DNA of 64,000 nucleotides from a virus. A program made the position numbers and the translations under genes. Position 1 is the first letter of the stretch; each line of letters begins with the position of its first letter. A model generated the notes under the pieces. The model worked only from the letters and a program-made list of their open reading frames with translations. It was not told the DNA's origin and did no database searches. This document shows, piece by piece, positions 8,559 to 16,245 of the stretch. The stretch lies in IMG/VR virus record IMGVR_UViG_3300036780_000414, positions 1 to 64,000 of that record; one strand, written 5' to 3'.

Positions 8559-9050
8559 GTGCCGGGTGACTCCTGGGCTCCCACGCTCGGCGACGTAGCC
8601 CGGCACATCCCCCGGCGGACGCGGGACGTGAAGACGCCCGGCAGCGACAAGCTGCTGAACACCTTCACGGCCAGCACCACACCGACAGCTGAGCAGGCGC
8701 AGGCGGTCATCGACCAGGTGGTCGCCACGCTCACGGCGGACGCAGGCACGATCCCCGGCAACGCGGACGTGCAGGTGGCTGCCCGTGCGGCGGCGGAGTG
8801 GCGGGCGGCGGCGGACATCGAGGTCGCCTACCCGAACCGGAACGCGGACGTGCAGGTGTACGCGCAGCTGGACGCGCGGGCCAACGCCGCCTACGCCGTC
8901 CTGCTGCGCGTGCTGGCGGAAGCCGGCGCCGGGCAGGTGGACGTGGTGCCGGCGTGGAACATGCCGCCGTCACCACCGTGGGGTGACCTGTCACCCGGAT
9001 CAGGGGCTGACCCGCTCGAATGGCGGCTCTGGAGGAGGGAGAACTTCTGA
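8559..9050 (+). CDS. Head-tail connector (gp6/adaptor-like)
   Basis: 163 residues from GTG, three bases after the previous stop. A predicted helical protein with PTLGDVARHIPRRT near the start and repeated helices (AEQAQAVIDQVVATLT, VAARAAAEWRAAADIE), resembling HK97 gp6-type adaptor proteins that dock under the portal. Gene order (capsid, adaptor, neck, tail terminator) supports this. It overlaps the next start by one base (TGATG). Confidence 0.68.
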   Translation: MPGDSWAPTLGDVARHIPRRTRDVKTPGSDKLLNTFTASTTPTAEQAQAVIDQVVATLTADAGTIPGNADVQVAARAAAEWRAAADIEVAYPNRNADVQVYAQLDARANAAYAVLLRVLAEAGAGQVDVVPAWNMPPSPPWGDLSPGSGADPLEWRLWRRENF

Positions 9051-9463
9051 TGGCCAACGCAGACGTGACCGTGGTGTGGGACAGCGCCGTGGTGCGGTCA
9101 CTAAGCCAGGACGCGGACGTGCGCGCGCTGATGGACCGGCTGGCGGCGTTCGCGGTGCAGGCGATGAAAAGGCACACGCCGGTTTCGCCGGTCGGGCCGC
9201 TGCACCGTTCCGGCAACTTGCGCAGCAGCGTGCACTCGGAACGGCAGCCGGACGGGACTGTGCTGGTGGGGCCGTCCGCGGATTACGGCAAGTACGTCAA
9301 CGACGGCACTCCCCCGCACCTGATCGAGTCGCACGGTGACTACCCGCTGCGGAACCGGGAGACCGGCCAGGTGTTCGGCCGCGTCGTCCACCACCCCGGC
9401 ACCAGGGCGCAGCCGTTCATCCAGCAGACCGCCGGCGACATCAACGGGATCACGATCTCATGA
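9050..9463 (+). CDS. HK97 gp10-like tail completion/neck protein
   Basis: 137 residues. The ATG at 9050 overlaps the previous stop and follows GGAGGAGGG; an earlier in-frame ATG is less likely. Features of the gp10 family: ALMDRLAAFAVQAMKRHTPV followed by PLHRSGNLRSSVHSE, KYVNDGTPPH and a GTRAQPFIQQ end. These proteins bridge connector and tail. Ends by ATGA with the tail terminator gene. Confidence 0.8.
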   Translation: MANADVTVVWDSAVVRSLSQDADVRALMDRLAAFAVQAMKRHTPVSPVGPLHRSGNLRSSVHSERQPDGTVLVGPSADYGKYVNDGTPPHLIESHGDYPLRNRETGQVFGRVVHHPGTRAQPFIQQTAGDINGITIS

Positions 9464-9879
9464 GCGCCGCTGCTGAGTCAGCTGTCTGCGCGTGGGTCAA
9501 CAGCCGCCCGATCGTGGGTGACGGGAACCCGCTGTCCCGTGGCGCGTACCTCCGCGACCAGGCGAGCCCCGCTGACGGCGCGTACGCGGTGATCGCCCGC
9601 ACCCCGGAAGGCGTCACGCCGTTCGGGGTGGCCGAGGAAGACAGCCTCACCCTGGCGCGCATCCAGGCGCAGGTGTTCGCCGGCGACGAGGACACAGCGG
9701 AACGGGCCGCCGCTGCGCTGCGCAGCGAGTTCGAGAAGCTGACCGGCAAGCCTGAGCCGTGCGGGGACACGGGCGTCACCGTCCTGGTGACCGACAACCG
9801 CAACGGCCCGTTCTTCGTGCCCGGCACAGCGGAAGCGTACTGCTTCCAGGTCGGCGCGGACTTCCTACTGACCGGATGA
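9460..9879 (+). CDS. Tail terminator-like protein
   Basis: 139 residues, ATGA overlap with the gp10-like gene. The alpha/beta pattern (ESAVCAWVNSRPIVG..., IQAQVFAGDEDTAERAAAALRSEFEKL, CFQVGADFLLTG) matches siphophage tail terminators, which cap the tail tube and join it to the head. The place in the gene order between gp10-like and tail tube genes supports the call. Family assignment is by pattern, not by search. Confidence 0.7.
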   Translation: MSAAAESAVCAWVNSRPIVGDGNPLSRGAYLRDQASPADGAYAVIARTPEGVTPFGVAEEDSLTLARIQAQVFAGDEDTAERAAAALRSEFEKLTGKPEPCGDTGVTVLVTDNRNGPFFVPGTAEAYCFQVGADFLLTG

Positions 9880-9892
9880 GGAGAGAGATGAC

Positions 9893-10258
9893 ATGGCGGC
9901 ACTGGCAATCATCGGCGCGGCTGACCGCGTAACCGGCGTTGACCTCACGGCGGCGCTGACCGCCGCGACCGGGGGTGGCGACACCATCCCGCCTGGCCCG
10001 GACGTGTACCTGCGCGTCAAGAACGGCAACGCCGCAGCGTGCGTGGTCACGGTCATGCAGGCCGGGGCGAACTCCGGGCCGAACGGAACGTTCCTCGCGC
10101 CGCTCGAACTCGGCTCAGTCCCTGCCACCACGGGTGACCGCGTATTCGGCCCGTTCCCGGCGGGCACCTTCGCGGACCCGAGCGACGGTCAGGTCCACCT
10201 GGCCTACAGCGTGTCCGCCACGGTCACGGTGGGCGTGTACCGCTTCCCGAACTCATAG
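9893..10258 (+). CDS. Small beta-rich virion-associated protein
   Basis: 121 residues, ribosome site GAGGAGAGAG. All-beta pattern with VYLRVKNGNAAACVVTV, PLELGSVPATTGDRVFGPFPAG and a C-terminal VYRFPNS, features common to small actinophage proteins encoded near the tail tube. Probably a beta-sandwich decorating head or tail. No enzymatic motif. Confidence 0.62.
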   Translation: MAALAIIGAADRVTGVDLTAALTAATGGGDTIPPGPDVYLRVKNGNAAACVVTVMQAGANSGPNGTFLAPLELGSVPATTGDRVFGPFPAGTFADPSDGQVHLAYSVSATVTVGVYRFPNS

Positions 10259-10268
10259 GGGTGTACTC

Positions 10269-10628
10269 GTGCCTACCAAGAGGACAGCAGACAGCCCCGC
10301 TCCGGATGACGCTCCCGTCCAGGGACCAGGAAACGGAGCTGGCGGGACGGACAGCCCGGAGGACACCAGCGCACCAGGGTCCGTCCCCGCAGCGCCCCCG
10401 CCGCCTGTACGCCCCGCGCCGCCCTACTACATCGCCAGGGAAGCTCTGTTCGTCGGCGGCAACGCCGGCACGATGCCCGTCCGCGCGTTCAACGCCGGCC
10501 AGAGAGTACCAGCCGACCTGGTGGCCCCCAACGGGTGGGCAAGCAAGGTCACCCGTCCCGGCGACACCGATACGCCTGCGCCCGCAGCCACACAGGAAGA
10601 GGACGCCGAACCGGCGGGACAGGAGTAA
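10269..10628 (+). CDS. Small protein with disordered Pro-rich N-terminus
   Basis: 119 residues from GTG at 10269 (AGGGGTG nearby); a longer in-frame reading upstream runs antiparallel in composition and overlaps the previous gene, so it was not used. The N-terminal ~55 residues are Pro/Asp/Ala-rich; a compact centre reads YYIAREALFVGG and PVRAFNAGQRVPADLV, followed by an acidic tail. Similar short modules occur next to tail tube genes. Function unknown. Confidence 0.6.
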   Translation: MPTKRTADSPAPDDAPVQGPGNGAGGTDSPEDTSAPGSVPAAPPPPVRPAPPYYIAREALFVGGNAGTMPVRAFNAGQRVPADLVAPNGWASKVTRPGDTDTPAPAATQEEDAEPAGQE

Positions 10629-10631
10629 GCG

Positions 10632-11192
10632 ATGACAACGCGCGGCAATCCCGCTGCCCTCGCACTGGGACCGGGCAAGCTCTACATCGGGCCGCTGGGC
10701 ACGACAGAGCCAGCCGACCTGACTACGGACTGGGCGTCGGTGTCAGCGGCATGGGTGCTGCTGGGTTACACAGACACCGGGTCAGAGTTCAAGTACGCGC
10801 TGGCGACCGACCCGGTGGAAGTAGCCGAGGAACTGGACCCGATCAGCAACCAGACCACCGGCCGCACGTCCACCGTGACGTTCGCGCTCGCGGAGATCAC
10901 CGCGACGAACCTCCAGCGGGCCATGAACGGCGGCACCATCACCAGCGGGTCCGGCATCGTCACGTTCGAGCCGCCCGACCTGGGCACCGAAGTGCGGACC
11001 ATGCTCGGCTTCGAGTCTGAGGACGCCACCGAGCGGTGGGTTTACCGGCAGTGCTACCAGACCGGCGACTCAACCATCACCAGGGCCAAGGGCGCGGCCA
11101 AGGCGACTATCTCCTGCGAGTTCACCCTGGAGAAGCCCGCCACCGGCGCGAAGCTCTACAAGGCCATCATGCAGAGCCCGCTGCGGGCCTAG
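10632..11192 (+). CDS. Major tail (tube) protein
   Basis: 186 residues, ribosome site AGGAG. Typical tail tube features: ALALGPGKLYIGPLGT near the start, WVLLGYTDTGSEFKY, a central EELDPISNQTTGRTSTVTFALAE strand pair and a C-terminal EFTLEKPATG. Placement directly upstream of the frameshifted tail chaperone genes and the tape measure gene is diagnostic. It polymerises around the tape measure protein. Confidence 0.88.
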   Translation: MTTRGNPAALALGPGKLYIGPLGTTEPADLTTDWASVSAAWVLLGYTDTGSEFKYALATDPVEVAEELDPISNQTTGRTSTVTFALAEITATNLQRAMNGGTITSGSGIVTFEPPDLGTEVRTMLGFESEDATERWVYRQCYQTGDSTITRAKGAAKATISCEFTLEKPATGAKLYKAIMQSPLRA

Positions 11193-11210
11193 CAGGAGGA
11201 GGCAAGGGAC

Positions 11211-11786
11211 ATGCGCTCGTTCACCAGCCAGCCGGATCCGGGGCAGGCAGAGGAAACCCCCGACATCACACCGGACGAATTCGAGTCGTTCACGTTCGCA
11301 CTGGACGGCGTGACGTTCACGTGCGCGCTGCGCACCGACGCTGACGCGCTGATCGAGTGGAGTGAGTTCGCGGCGGCGGTGCTCGACAGCGACATCGACA
11401 GTGAGAGCCCGGAGGGGGTGGCGCTGACAAGCAAGCTGCTGCGGCTCGCGATGCCGAACGGCGAGTACCGGCGGTTCCGGTCGCACCTGCGCCAGCAGCA
11501 CACCAAGCCGGACGTGCTGATGCAGGTGCTCCAGTGCATCAACGAGGAGATGGAGCAGGCGGTCGCCAGGCGCACCAGGCGCCCTACCGGGCAGCCGTCG
11601 CCCTCCTCCAGTGGGGCTACGGCGCCGGGCGGTCGCGTGTCGAAGGTCATCTCATTGCAGGCCGGGGACGTGACGGTGGTCCCGATGCCCGAGCCGCAGG
11701 ACCACAAGCCCAAGCAGGACGGGCGGCAGAGCAGCGCCAAGCAGGTACGCGGCGCGGGGCGCAAGAGGACCGCTTCCGCCAGCTGA
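11211..11786 (+). CDS. Tail assembly chaperone, upstream frame (gpG-like)
   Basis: 191 residues, ribosome site CAGGAGGAGG. The first ~115 residues carry the conserved chaperone core (FTFALDGVTFTCAL, LIEWSEFAAAVL, LLRLAMPNGEYRRF); the rest is a Ser/Pro/Lys-rich tail. Tail chaperones bind the tape measure protein during tail assembly. A second open frame at -1 continues past this stop to the tape measure start, so a fraction of ribosomes is expected to shift and make a longer gpGT-type product. Confidence 0.85.
   Translation: MRSFTSQPDPGQAEETPDITPDEFESFTFALDGVTFTCALRTDADALIEWSEFAAAVLDSDIDSESPEGVALTSKLLRLAMPNGEYRRFRSHLRQQHTKPDVLMQVLQCINEEMEQAVARRTRRPTGQPSPSSSGATAPGGRVSKVISLQAGDVTVVPMPEPQDHKPKQDGRQSSAKQVRGAGRKRTASAS
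11753..11764 (+). other. Candidate -1 ribosomal frameshift site
   Basis: In the upstream frame the codons read GCG GGG CGC. A tRNA on GGG can slip back one base and still read GGG because the preceding base is G (11756-11759). The A-site codon re-pairs poorly, and no classical X-XXY-YYZ heptamer is visible in the overlap, so this is the best rather than a certain site. Confidence 0.35.
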
Positions 11787-12025
11787 GCCTGCGGGACCAG
11801 TGCGACCTGGCCGAGCTGACATGGGGTGAGGAGGCAGACCGGCACGACACGCTGCGGCTCCTGGCGCTGGTCGCCAGGGGCTTGCGCATCAAGGGCCTCG
11901 AAGGGTACGAGCCGCCGTCCGAGCAGATCGCCGGCATGTTCGAGGAGGAGGACGAGCCGGACAGCGGCAGCGAGGAGCGCAGGTTGCACGTGATCAGGTT
12001 CATGAAGGCCACGGGCGGCGCCTGA
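11759..12025 (+). CDS. Tail assembly chaperone, -1 frame extension (gpT-like)
   Basis: Open reading in the frame -1 relative to the upstream chaperone, ending in a TGATG overlap with the tape measure gene. The conserved-looking part is LRDQCDLAELTWGEEADRHD followed by an acidic end (MFEEEDEPDSGSEE). No ATG or good GTG with a ribosome site is present at its start, so it is probably made only as a fusion by frameshifting. The true crossover point is uncertain; the start given is the first codon after the best slip site. Confidence 0.7.
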   Translation, partial: AQEDRFRQLSLRDQCDLAELTWGEEADRHDTLRLLALVARGLRIKGLEGYEPPSEQIAGMFEEEDEPDSGSEERRLHVIRFMKATGGA

Positions 12026-15000
12026 TGCCGTCGATGGCTGACGCGTTCCTGCGGTTGCGGGTGGACCAGTCCCAGGTGCAGAAAGACACCCAGGCCGGGC
12101 TTAACAGCGTGGACACCACCAGCGCCGGGAAGAAAGCCGGGGCGTCGTACGGCGGCAGCTTCAGCAAGCAGGTGACCAGCAGCACCAAGGGGACCGCAGG
12201 GAAGGTCATCTCCGACGCGGACGCGCGCAGCAGCGGGTCGAAGGCGGGCACGTCGTTCGGGTCGGAGCTCAGGGCGTCGATCACCAAGGCGCTGTCCGGG
12301 TTCAGCCTGTCGAAGATCCTCGGCGGCGGCGGCGAGGGCGACAACGCGGCCACTAAGACGCTGAACAGCGGCGGCATCCTCGGCGGGCTGCTGCCCGGCA
12401 TCGCGGGGCTCTCGGGGCTGAAGGCGACGATCGTCGGCATCGGCGGGGCCGCAGTCGCCGCGCTGCCTGCCGTGACGGCGCTCGGGGCCGGGTTCGTCGG
12501 CATCGGCGGGGCCGTCTCCGCTATCGCGCTCGGCGCCAAGACGCTGATCGGCACGAAGCAGGACATGGGGCCGCTGTACGCGCAGGCGCAGGCGGTCGCG
12601 AAGTCGTACGAGGCGACCATGCAGACGGCCGCCCAGTCGATGCTGGTGCCGCTGCGTAACGCGATGGGCCAGCTCCCTGCGCTGCTCAAGTCGATCCAGC
12701 CGGCTATCAGCTCCGTGTTCGCCGGGGCGGGGACGCTGATCGCGCCGCTGCTGACACAGCTCACCTACACGGCACAGGACGTGCTGCCGCTGCTCGGCGG
12801 CGCGTTCCGCGCGGTGGCACCGCTGGTGACACCGCTGCTGACCGGCATACGGACGCTAGTCGTGTCCATCCTGCCGCCGATGGTCACCCTGATCCGGGCG
12901 GCGCAGCCGGCGTTCAACGCGTTCGCGTCGATCCTGACCACCCTCGGGGGCAACCTCGGCAAGATGTTCACCAGCTTTACCCCCGTCATCGCCGCCAGCA
13001 GCACCATCCTGCGCACCCTCCTTGACGTGCTGACGGCTATCCTGCCGATCGTCGGCTCCCTGGCAGGCGTGCTGGCGTCAGCCCTCGCACCCGTATTCGG
13101 GACGTTCGCGGCGGCCGTCAAGGCGGTCCTGCCCGCGCTGACCACCGTCGGCGGGGTCATCGCGTCCCTGGCAGGCGCGGTCCTCACCGACCTGTCCGGA
13201 GTGTTCTCCTCCCTGGCAAGGTTCGTCGCGGACATCGCACCCAGCCTGAACATCCTCGGCAAAGCGCTAGCCCAGTCGTTCGCGGTACTGGAGAACAGCG
13301 GTGTCTTCGCCATCCTGGGCGACGCGGTCGAGCGGCTGGTACCTGTCATCGCGCAGCTGGTCAACACGCTGGTAACCGGGCTTGCCCCGTCGTTCCCGCA
13401 GATCATCCAGGCGGCCAGCCAGCTGTCCACCATCCTGGTGTCGCTGCTGACCGCCGGGCTGACGCAGGTACTCACCGCTGTGACACCGCTGGTAGCGGTC
13501 CTCGCGTCCTCCGCGTCGTCGCTGATCACCTGGCTGAACAACACCGGGGCGCTTGTGCCTGTGCTAGCCGCCCTGCTGGCCGTCACCAAGGGCTGGACGA
13601 TCGCTGTGGCGACGGCCAAGGGCGCAATGGTGGCGTGGGGTGCCATCATGACCGCCTTCAACATCCTGACCGATTACCAGACCATCGCGCTCAAGGCCAT
13701 GTACGGCTGGGACCTGCTGATAGCCGCCGCTACCAAGGCATGGGCCATCGCGCAGGCGGCGCTGGACCTGGTGATGGACGCCGGGATCATCGGCCTGGTA
13801 GTGGTGGCCGTGGTGGCGCTCGCCGCCGCCCTGGTAGAGGCGTGGCAGCACAGCGCCACGTTCCGCGACGTGCTTATCGACACCTGGCACGGCATACAGG
13901 CTGCCTGGTCAGCGGCAGGCGCGTTCTTCGCCCAGGTTGGCGCCGCCCTGGTGGCCGCCTGGGGCACCATCACCGCCGCATGGGGTACTGCCGTAGCGTT
14001 CTTCGCTGGCATCGTGGCCAGCGTAACCGGCGTCTTCACCGGATTCGCGGGGGCGGTGACCGGCGAGTTCGACAAGATCATGACGTTCGTGACGAGCAGC
14101 TTCGATACCTGGTGGGCGGCCAACGGGGCGGCACTGGAAAAAATCTGGTCGGCGCTGTGGGGCGCGATCAGCGCGGTGGCGACCGCCGTGTGGGGCGTGA
14201 TCACCGCCGTCGCGCAGGCGGGTTGGGCGGCACTTGTCGCCCTGTTCACCCTGGAATGGGCGGGCCTGACAACAGTGTGGAACGCCGGCTGGGCGGTGAT
14301 CTCCGCTGTCGTGACCACCGTGTGGTCGGTGATCAGCACGATTATCCGGACCGCGTGGCAGGTCATCGTCGCGCTGTTCACCGCCGATGTTCAGATCCTC
14401 CAGGCGGCCTGGTCGGTGTTCTGGGCGGTCCTGCAAGCGGCAGCGACCGTCGCATGGTCGCTGATCACCAATGCCGTCAAGGTGGCTTGGGCTGGCGTGC
14501 AGCTCGTCTTCACGACGGAGATCGCCGTCATCCAAGGGGTCTGGTCTGTGTTCTGGGCGGTCCTCAAGGCGGCGGCAGCCGTGTTCTGGGCGGCGATCCA
14601 GGCGGCAGTCAAGGTCGCCTGGGATGTCGTGGTCGGGCTGTTCACCGTGGCGATCAACCTGCTGACCGGCAACTGGCACGGTGCGTGGGTCGCGATGCAG
14701 ACCATGTTCACGCAGGTGTGGAACGCGATCGAGGCGTTCCTGCGGACGACGCTGACCGCAATCGAGTCAGTGCTGACGACCGCCTGGACAACGGTCCAGA
14801 ACACCATCCGGTCAGTGTGGGGCGGGATCCAGTCGTATCTCAGTACGGTCTGGGGTGCGATCCGGTCGGTGTTCTCAACCGCTGTCGCCGCTGTGGCGTC
14901 GGTCCTGGCGACGGCCTGGTCGGGGATCTCGAAGGCGGCCCAGGCGGCGTTCAACGGGCTGAAGTCGGCGCTGTCCACCATCTGGGGCGGCATCAAGTCG

Positions 15001-16245
15001 GTCCTCGAAGCGCCGATCACCGCCGTGGTGAACGCGGTCATCAACCCGTTTATCGGCGGGATCGACACGGTGCTGTCATGGGTCGGCATCAAGGGCATCC
15101 CGAAGATCCCCGGCTTCGCGGCGGGCGGACTGCTCAACCTCGCAGCCGGCGGGCGGCTACCCGGTTACGGCGGCGGTGACCGCAGGATGATCATGGCTGA
15201 GGACGGGGAGACGGTGGTCAGCAAGACCACCAGCAAGGCGATGGCCCCGCTGTTCGGCGCGTACGGGGTGCCCGGTTACGCGGGCGGCGGCATCGTCGGT
15301 GACATCATCAGCTCGATCCCCGGCGCGTCGGCGGTCATCGACGCCACGAAGTTCATCAGCGGTGACGTGCTCAAGGCGCTGGACGTGATCGGGAACGCAG
15401 CCGGGCAGGTCGCCGCTGCGGTCGGCTCAGGCAACGTCGGGCACATGATCGGCGACATCGCGACGAAGGTGGTCACCGCGCCGGTCGCGAAAGTTGAGTC
15501 GCTGGTCAAGAGTAAGATCCTCGGGCCGGTCACCTCATTCCTGTCGTCGCTGCTGGCTCCCGCGCCGGGCTCCCCGCAGTCGATGGCGTCGATCGCACCA
15601 GGTGTGGCGGCAGCGCAGAAGTACGCGCTCGGGCTGGTTGAGCAGATGTGGCCGAACAGCTCCACCACCAACTACTCCTCGCTGGTCGCCCTGTGGAACG
15701 GCGAGTCCGGGTGGAACTACCAGGCTGACAACCCGAGCAGCGGCGCGTACGGGATCCCGCAGGCGCTCCCGGCCGACAAGATGGCCAGCGCCGGCGCGGA
15801 CTGGAAGACGAACGCGGCCACGCAGATCCGCTGGGGCCTCGGCTACATCCAGAGCGTGTACGGCAGCCCCAATGCGGCGCTGACACTGTGGGAGTCGCGG
15901 AACCCGCACTGGTACCGGGAAGGCGGCCAGGTCGGCCCGTACGGCGGCCGGTGGCAGCCGAAGACACGCCGGTACGCCAACGGCGGCAGCATCCCCGAAC
16001 CGGTCATCGGGCTCGGGGCGCGCAGCGGCGCAGGCTACCAGTTCGACCAGGGCGAGGAAGTCGCGAGCACGGCGGCGCTCGCGGCGACCTCCTCGAAGCT
16101 GGACGCGATCGAGTCGGCCGTGAACCGGCTTAACAGCACCACGTCACGCGTGCCCGCCGGGGTCGGGAAGTCGGTCGGCGGCGCACTCGGCGGCAGCGCT
16201 TCCGACGCGGCGTTCCGCGGTCGCTACCCGCGTAAGGGATGGTAG
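12025..16245 (+). CDS. Tape measure protein with C-terminal lytic transglycosylase domain
   Basis: 1406 residues, the largest gene of the window, setting tail length. N-terminus has a typical amphipathic helix-rich region; residues ~140-600 contain many hydrophobic segments; residues ~690-1000 contain a run of Trp-spaced repeats (about every 11 and 22 residues, pattern W..I..AV...W). Residues ~1205-1300 resemble an SLT/GH23-type lytic transglycosylase: ALWNGESGWNYQADNPSSG with the catalytic Glu in GESGW, then AYGIPQAL and QIRWGLGYI. That domain would open peptidoglycan during DNA entry. It starts on a TGATG overlap with the chaperone frame. Confidence 0.92.
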   Translation: MPSMADAFLRLRVDQSQVQKDTQAGLNSVDTTSAGKKAGASYGGSFSKQVTSSTKGTAGKVISDADARSSGSKAGTSFGSELRASITKALSGFSLSKILGGGGEGDNAATKTLNSGGILGGLLPGIAGLSGLKATIVGIGGAAVAALPAVTALGAGFVGIGGAVSAIALGAKTLIGTKQDMGPLYAQAQAVAKSYEATMQTAAQSMLVPLRNAMGQLPALLKSIQPAISSVFAGAGTLIAPLLTQLTYTAQDVLPLLGGAFRAVAPLVTPLLTGIRTLVVSILPPMVTLIRAAQPAFNAFASILTTLGGNLGKMFTSFTPVIAASSTILRTLLDVLTAILPIVGSLAGVLASALAPVFGTFAAAVKAVLPALTTVGGVIASLAGAVLTDLSGVFSSLARFVADIAPSLNILGKALAQSFAVLENSGVFAILGDAVERLVPVIAQLVNTLVTGLAPSFPQIIQAASQLSTILVSLLTAGLTQVLTAVTPLVAVLASSASSLITWLNNTGALVPVLAALLAVTKGWTIAVATAKGAMVAWGAIMTAFNILTDYQTIALKAMYGWDLLIAAATKAWAIAQAALDLVMDAGIIGLVVVAVVALAAALVEAWQHSATFRDVLIDTWHGIQAAWSAAGAFFAQVGAALVAAWGTITAAWGTAVAFFAGIVASVTGVFTGFAGAVTGEFDKIMTFVTSSFDTWWAANGAALEKIWSALWGAISAVATAVWGVITAVAQAGWAALVALFTLEWAGLTTVWNAGWAVISAVVTTVWSVISTIIRTAWQVIVALFTADVQILQAAWSVFWAVLQAAATVAWSLITNAVKVAWAGVQLVFTTEIAVIQGVWSVFWAVLKAAAAVFWAAIQAAVKVAWDVVVGLFTVAINLLTGNWHGAWVAMQTMFTQVWNAIEAFLRTTLTAIESVLTTAWTTVQNTIRSVWGGIQSYLSTVWGAIRSVFSTAVAAVASVLATAWSGISKAAQAAFNGLKSALSTIWGGIKSVLEAPITAVVNAVINPFIGGIDTVLSWVGIKGIPKIPGFAAGGLLNLAAGGRLPGYGGGDRRMIMAEDGETVVSKTTSKAMAPLFGAYGVPGYAGGGIVGDIISSIPGASAVIDATKFISGDVLKALDVIGNAAGQVAAAVGSGNVGHMIGDIATKVVTAPVAKVESLVKSKILGPVTSFLSSLLAPAPGSPQSMASIAPGVAAAQKYALGLVEQMWPNSSTTNYSSLVALWNGESGWNYQADNPSSGAYGIPQALPADKMASAGADWKTNAATQIRWGLGYIQSVYGSPNAALTLWESRNPHWYREGGQVGPYGGRWQPKTRRYANGGSIPEPVIGLGARSGAGYQFDQGEEVASTAALAATSSKLDAIESAVNRLNSTTSRVPAGVGKSVGGALGGSASDAAFRGRYPRKGW

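Noticed and set aside
13635-15179. Long + strand open frame of 514 codons inside the tape measure gene
   Set aside because: It is a shadow frame of the tape measure gene with Arg/Gly-rich shadow composition and no ribosome site.
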